A stretch of DNA of 8,240 nt, from the NCBI GenBank assembly GCA_003353825.1, contig PIVW01000256.1, positions 1 through 8,240 of the forward strand. Reading direction: 5' to 3'. The translations under genes and the position numbers were made by a program. This document shows, one piece after another, positions 5,837 to 8,240 of this stretch (position 1 is its first letter; each line of letters opens with the position of its first letter). Under the pieces are notes generated by a model. It was not told the DNA's origin. It ran no database searches and saw only the letters and a list, made by a program, of their open reading frames with translations. This DNA is from Chloroflexota bacterium. Lineage in GTDB: Bacteria; Chloroflexota; Anaerolineae; J102.

Positions 5837-7789
5837 ATGCCTGACAACTTACCCGACTGGTTGAGTATTCTTGAGTTTGCCAATCTCGTTCTGTCCTCAG
5901 CCATCCTCATTCTCAGTTTTTCCCTATTCGTTTATATCCTGACCTTTAACCTGCATAGCCGTGTAGGGCGCGCTTTCGCGGCCTTGTTGCTTGGCGTTAT
6001 CCTCGTCTACTCGGGGGACATCGTGATCCCGCGTGTAGGTTGGCAGGAAAGCTGGCTACGGTTTCAGTGGTTGGGCATTGCCCTGGTGCCTGCTGCGTAT
6101 CTACATTTCTCGCGTGCGGTGCTATTGGCCACCTGGCTCCAAACTGAAAGCAAACGGTGGACGTGGATCGTCCGGGGTGCTTACTTAGTTAGTGCGCTGT
6201 TCGCTCTTTTGGCTCTCCGTACCGATGTCCTTGTGCGTCCTGCTGCCGGTGTAGTGCCGGTCACATACCTGCAACCCGGCCCTCTCTTTCCTCTGTTTAC
6301 GCTCTACTTCATCGTCGCCAGCCTTTGGGGTGGGTTCAACCTGTTGTTGGCTCGCTCACAAGCCCGTACCCTTGCCTCGCGCCGGCGTTTGAACTATCTA
6401 TTATGGAGTTTCGTCGCACCCGGGCTGGGCGTGTTCCCCTATTTGATCCTGATCTCTCGCGCTGGAGCTACATCTCCAAACACGGTGCTCATTCTGGCCA
6501 GCATCGCCAATATCGCCGTCGGCATTATGCTTGTGGTCATGGCTTATAGCGTAGCCTATTACGGTGTGCTCTCGCCTGACCGCACTGTGAAGCGCCAACT
6601 CGTCTATTTTTTGTTGCGAGGACCGGTGGTCGCAGCTATCGTCGTTGGCCTGATCCTGGCGATCCCCAGTGTCGAAGCTATCCTCGGCCTGCCGCCTGAT
6701 ACAGCCCTCACCTTGCTCGTGGTTGGTACGATCGTTCTTGCCCAGGTGCTCTTGTACATCTTCCAACCCTGGATCGACCGCCTGCTCTACCGCAAAGAAA
6801 CAGACGAAGTACAATGGATGCGCACACTGGAAACCCGCTTGATGACGAGTGGTGATCTCAGCCAGTTTCTGGAAAACGTCCTGGTTTCTATTTGCGATGC
6901 CTTGCAAGTTGATGAAGGATTCGTCGCTCTACCTGGGGAGTCGGGTGTTCGTCTGGAAGCTGTGGTCGGTAGTGAAGGTCGGGCAAGGGAAGCGCTATCC
7001 TTGCCCGAAGTGCAACAACTTCTCACAACACGAAAACCAGACGCACAATTTCATCAGATCGACGGATACCATGTTCGCAATCTCACCAATCGCCATACCG
7101 ACCAGACGCTGGGAATTATTGCCTTACGCAGTGCCAGCCTGCAATTACAAGCGTCAGATAGCAATACGGAAACGGTGACCGAGGCCTTGCTGCGTCGCGC
7201 GGAAATTGCGGTCGAAGACCGTCATCTGCAACTGGATGTTTTCGAAGCCTTACGGCCGATTTTGCCTGATATCGAAGTGATGCAAGCGTTGAGGGGCACC
7301 GTTCCTTACGTCGTCGCTACTTCATCCACCGAACAAGCCAGTCTCTCCGATGATTCCAATTTCGATGAATGGGTACGAGACGCCTTATCGCACTTCTGGG
7401 GTGGCCCCAAGTTGAGCAAAAGCCCTTTGTTAGGATTACGAGTTGTGCACAATGCCTTAAATGAGTATGATGAATCACCAACTCGTGCCTTGCGCGCGGT
7501 TTTACAATTGGCCGTGGAGCAGCAGCGCCCATCCGGTGACAGGCAAATGACGACATCGGAGTGGCTCCTGTATAATATCCTTGATCTCAAATATCTTCAG
7601 GGCAAACGCGTACGCGAAGTCGCCAATCGCCTGGCCATGAGCGAATCCGATCTTTACCGCAAGCAACGTGTCGCCATATCCGAGGTTGCACGTACGTTGG
7701 CAGACATGGAAGCTAATGCCGAACATGTCACGAATGGCAATGGCAGCCGTAACCTTGCTGAACCCGAGATTGAAGACCGTGCTGCCTGA
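5837..7789 (+). CDS. Membrane-bound one-component regulator: about nine membrane segments, GAF-like domain, C-terminal helix-turn-helix
   Basis: This 650-residue product starts at ATG 5837 (MPDNLPDWLS), just before the first membrane segment; the frame is open upstream to 5510 but that part looks non-coding. No clear Shine-Dalgarno site precedes it. Hydrophobic segments lie at about 13-36, 45-62, 75-97, 110-128, 149-171, 185-207, 216-241, 255-277 and 288-309, similar to the N-terminal 7TM regions of sensor kinases. After PWIDRLLYRK (311-320) a GAF-like domain covers about 335-432, with the strand LGIIALRSA near its end. No H-box, N-box or GGDEF follows. Instead come a short helical linker, an unclassified region (about 508-575; WVRDALSHFWGGPKL) and a helix-turn-helix resembling sigma region 4 (about 580-620; REVANRLAMSESDLYRKQR). 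The likely role is to sense a signal at or in the membrane and bind DNA directly. Its target is unknown; the divergent promoter region and the downstream gene are candidates. Confidence 0.78.
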   Translation: MPDNLPDWLSILEFANLVLSSAILILSFSLFVYILTFNLHSRVGRAFAALLLGVILVYSGDIVIPRVGWQESWLRFQWLGIALVPAAYLHFSRAVLLATWLQTESKRWTWIVRGAYLVSALFALLALRTDVLVRPAAGVVPVTYLQPGPLFPLFTLYFIVASLWGGFNLLLARSQARTLASRRRLNYLLWSFVAPGLGVFPYLILISRAGATSPNTVLILASIANIAVGIMLVVMAYSVAYYGVLSPDRTVKRQLVYFLLRGPVVAAIVVGLILAIPSVEAILGLPPDTALTLLVVGTIVLAQVLLYIFQPWIDRLLYRKETDEVQWMRTLETRLMTSGDLSQFLENVLVSICDALQVDEGFVALPGESGVRLEAVVGSEGRAREALSLPEVQQLLTTRKPDAQFHQIDGYHVRNLTNRHTDQTLGIIALRSASLQLQASDSNTETVTEALLRRAEIAVEDRHLQLDVFEALRPILPDIEVMQALRGTVPYVVATSSTEQASLSDDSNFDEWVRDALSHFWGGPKLSKSPLLGLRVVHNALNEYDESPTRALRAVLQLAVEQQRPSGDRQMTTSEWLLYNILDLKYLQGKRVREVANRLAMSESDLYRKQRVAISEVARTLADMEANAEHVTNGNGSRNLAEPEIEDRAA

Positions 7790-7824
7790 TTTCCCCCTCC
7801 CCCATTGTTTCCAGGCTCGTTATC

Positions 7825-8160
7825 GTGTCGAAAAATGCAGAGGTAAAACAACGCAAGTATGAGACGATTGGGCTGATTCTACTTGCCATCGGTTTAATCG
7901 CCCTGTTGGATATGTTCTTCCTCTCGGGGGATGATCATGTCTTACGTACGATTGTAGGCGTCGGCGCCTTGCCCCTGGCTGTTGCCCTGACGACACTGGG
8001 AGCGTTCATCACGTTTCGACGACTTGCCGGCCCGCTGTTAGGACCTCACTGGCATGGCGAAGCTATCTTGGGTATCGAATTGATCTTTGTGGCTGCGCTG
8101 ACGATGTTGCATATGCAATTGGGTGCAAGGCTCAGCAATTGGCAGACGACCTGGGACTAG
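7825..8160 (+). CDS. Small three-segment membrane protein, possibly related to the FtsK N-terminal membrane region
   Basis: GTG 7825 opens a 111-residue frame, 35 bp after the regulator gene, so the two are probably co-transcribed. A short polar, basic start (MSKNAEVKQRKYE) precedes three hydrophobic segments at about 12-33, 41-62 and 78-99, with FRRLAGPLLGPHWHGE between the second and third. The pattern (short N-terminus, KYETIGLILL, a second helix ending in RR, then HWHGEAILG and a helix ending LHMQLG) reminds me of the membrane-spanning N-terminus of FtsK proteins. However, the frame stops before a fourth segment, and no linker or motor domain follows in any plus-strand frame up to 8240. 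It may be a stand-alone membrane protein or a remnant of FtsK. The function is unknown; a partner of the upstream membrane regulator is possible. The ribosome site is weak (AGG about 10 bases upstream). Confidence 0.68.
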   Translation: MSKNAEVKQRKYETIGLILLAIGLIALLDMFFLSGDDHVLRTIVGVGALPLAVALTTLGAFITFRRLAGPLLGPHWHGEAILGIELIFVAALTMLHMQLGARLSNWQTTWD

Positions 8161-8174
8161 TAACTGCCAATTGC
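8135..8174 (+). repeat. 11-bp perfect inverted repeat spanning the stop codon of the small membrane gene
   Basis: GCAATTGGCAG (8135-8145) and CTGCCAATTGC (8164-8174) are exact reverse complements, with an 18-base loop that contains the TAG stop (8158-8160). A second, smaller hairpin, CCTCT/AGAGG (8183-8196), follows. No T-run comes after either, so a standard Rho-independent terminator is not shown. It could still stabilise the transcript end or act as a terminator of another kind. Confidence 0.55.
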
Positions 8175-8240
8175 CTATACCTCCTCTCTCTAGAGGTCGC
8201 TCCTGATTCCCCATTCAGATCCAACAAACAGTTTAGTAAA

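Noticed and set aside
5620..5910. 96-residue minus-strand frame in the divergent region
   Set aside because: It overlaps the start of the membrane regulator, including its first membrane segment, and would run across the rightward promoter candidate. No recognisable domain or ribosome site was seen.
6401..6907. 168-residue minus-strand frame inside the membrane regulator
   Set aside because: It is fully antisense to the membrane and GAF coding region, His/Gln/Asp-rich as expected of a reverse shadow, and has no recognisable domain.
8161..8240. Frameshifted continuation of an ftsK gene after 8160
   Set aside because: The other two plus-strand frames give no fourth membrane segment and no FtsK-like linker; one also hits a stop quickly.

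Overview
The window looks like chromosomal DNA of a free-living bacterium with moderately high GC, most likely a member of the Chloroflexota. The basis is the sensor/regulator gene on the right: its architecture (multi-pass membrane part, GAF-like domain, and a C-terminal helix-turn-helix with the wording 'AMSESDLYRKQR') recalls proteins I associate with that phylum. The generally weak Shine-Dalgarno sites are compatible. The phylum call is an inference from memory and was not tested by a search.

Left half (1-5298), all on the minus strand, in transcription order from right to left: (i) a 545-residue DEAD-box-like protein (3661-5298) with a DbpA/CsdA-type RNA-binding C-terminus, in which several catalytic helicase motifs are degenerate, including DGAD in place of DEAD; (ii) 20 bp further on, a 71-residue basic protein of unknown function (3425-3640); (iii) a hairpin plus T-tract that would end this transcript (3348-3390); (iv) polA, a full-length three-domain DNA polymerase I (453-3218) with its 5' nuclease, proofreading and polymerase residues intact; (v) 40 bp beyond polA, the start of an AT-richer gene (1-412, running off the window edge) whose N-terminus matches the DUF4365 type of PD-(D/E)XK-like domain. 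This last gene is not obviously related to its neighbours and looks like an acquired, possibly defence-related, gene.

Centre (5299-5836): a divergent intergenic region of about 540 bp with a good promoter candidate facing left (TTGACT and an extended TATACT) and a weaker one facing right.

Right half, plus strand: a probable 650-residue membrane-bound one-component regulator (5837-7789; about nine membrane segments, GAF-like domain, unclassified helical region, helix-turn-helix, no kinase domain), followed after 35 bp by a 111-residue three-segment membrane protein (7825-8160) that resembles only the N-terminal membrane part of FtsK. The end of that gene overlaps an 11-bp perfect inverted repeat.

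There is no obvious multi-gene novel system. The points most worth following up are the catalytically degenerate helicase, the membrane-tethered regulator with its small membrane partner, and the DUF4365 gene cut off at the left edge. I saw no tRNA, rRNA, CRISPR array, insertion sequence or phage gene.
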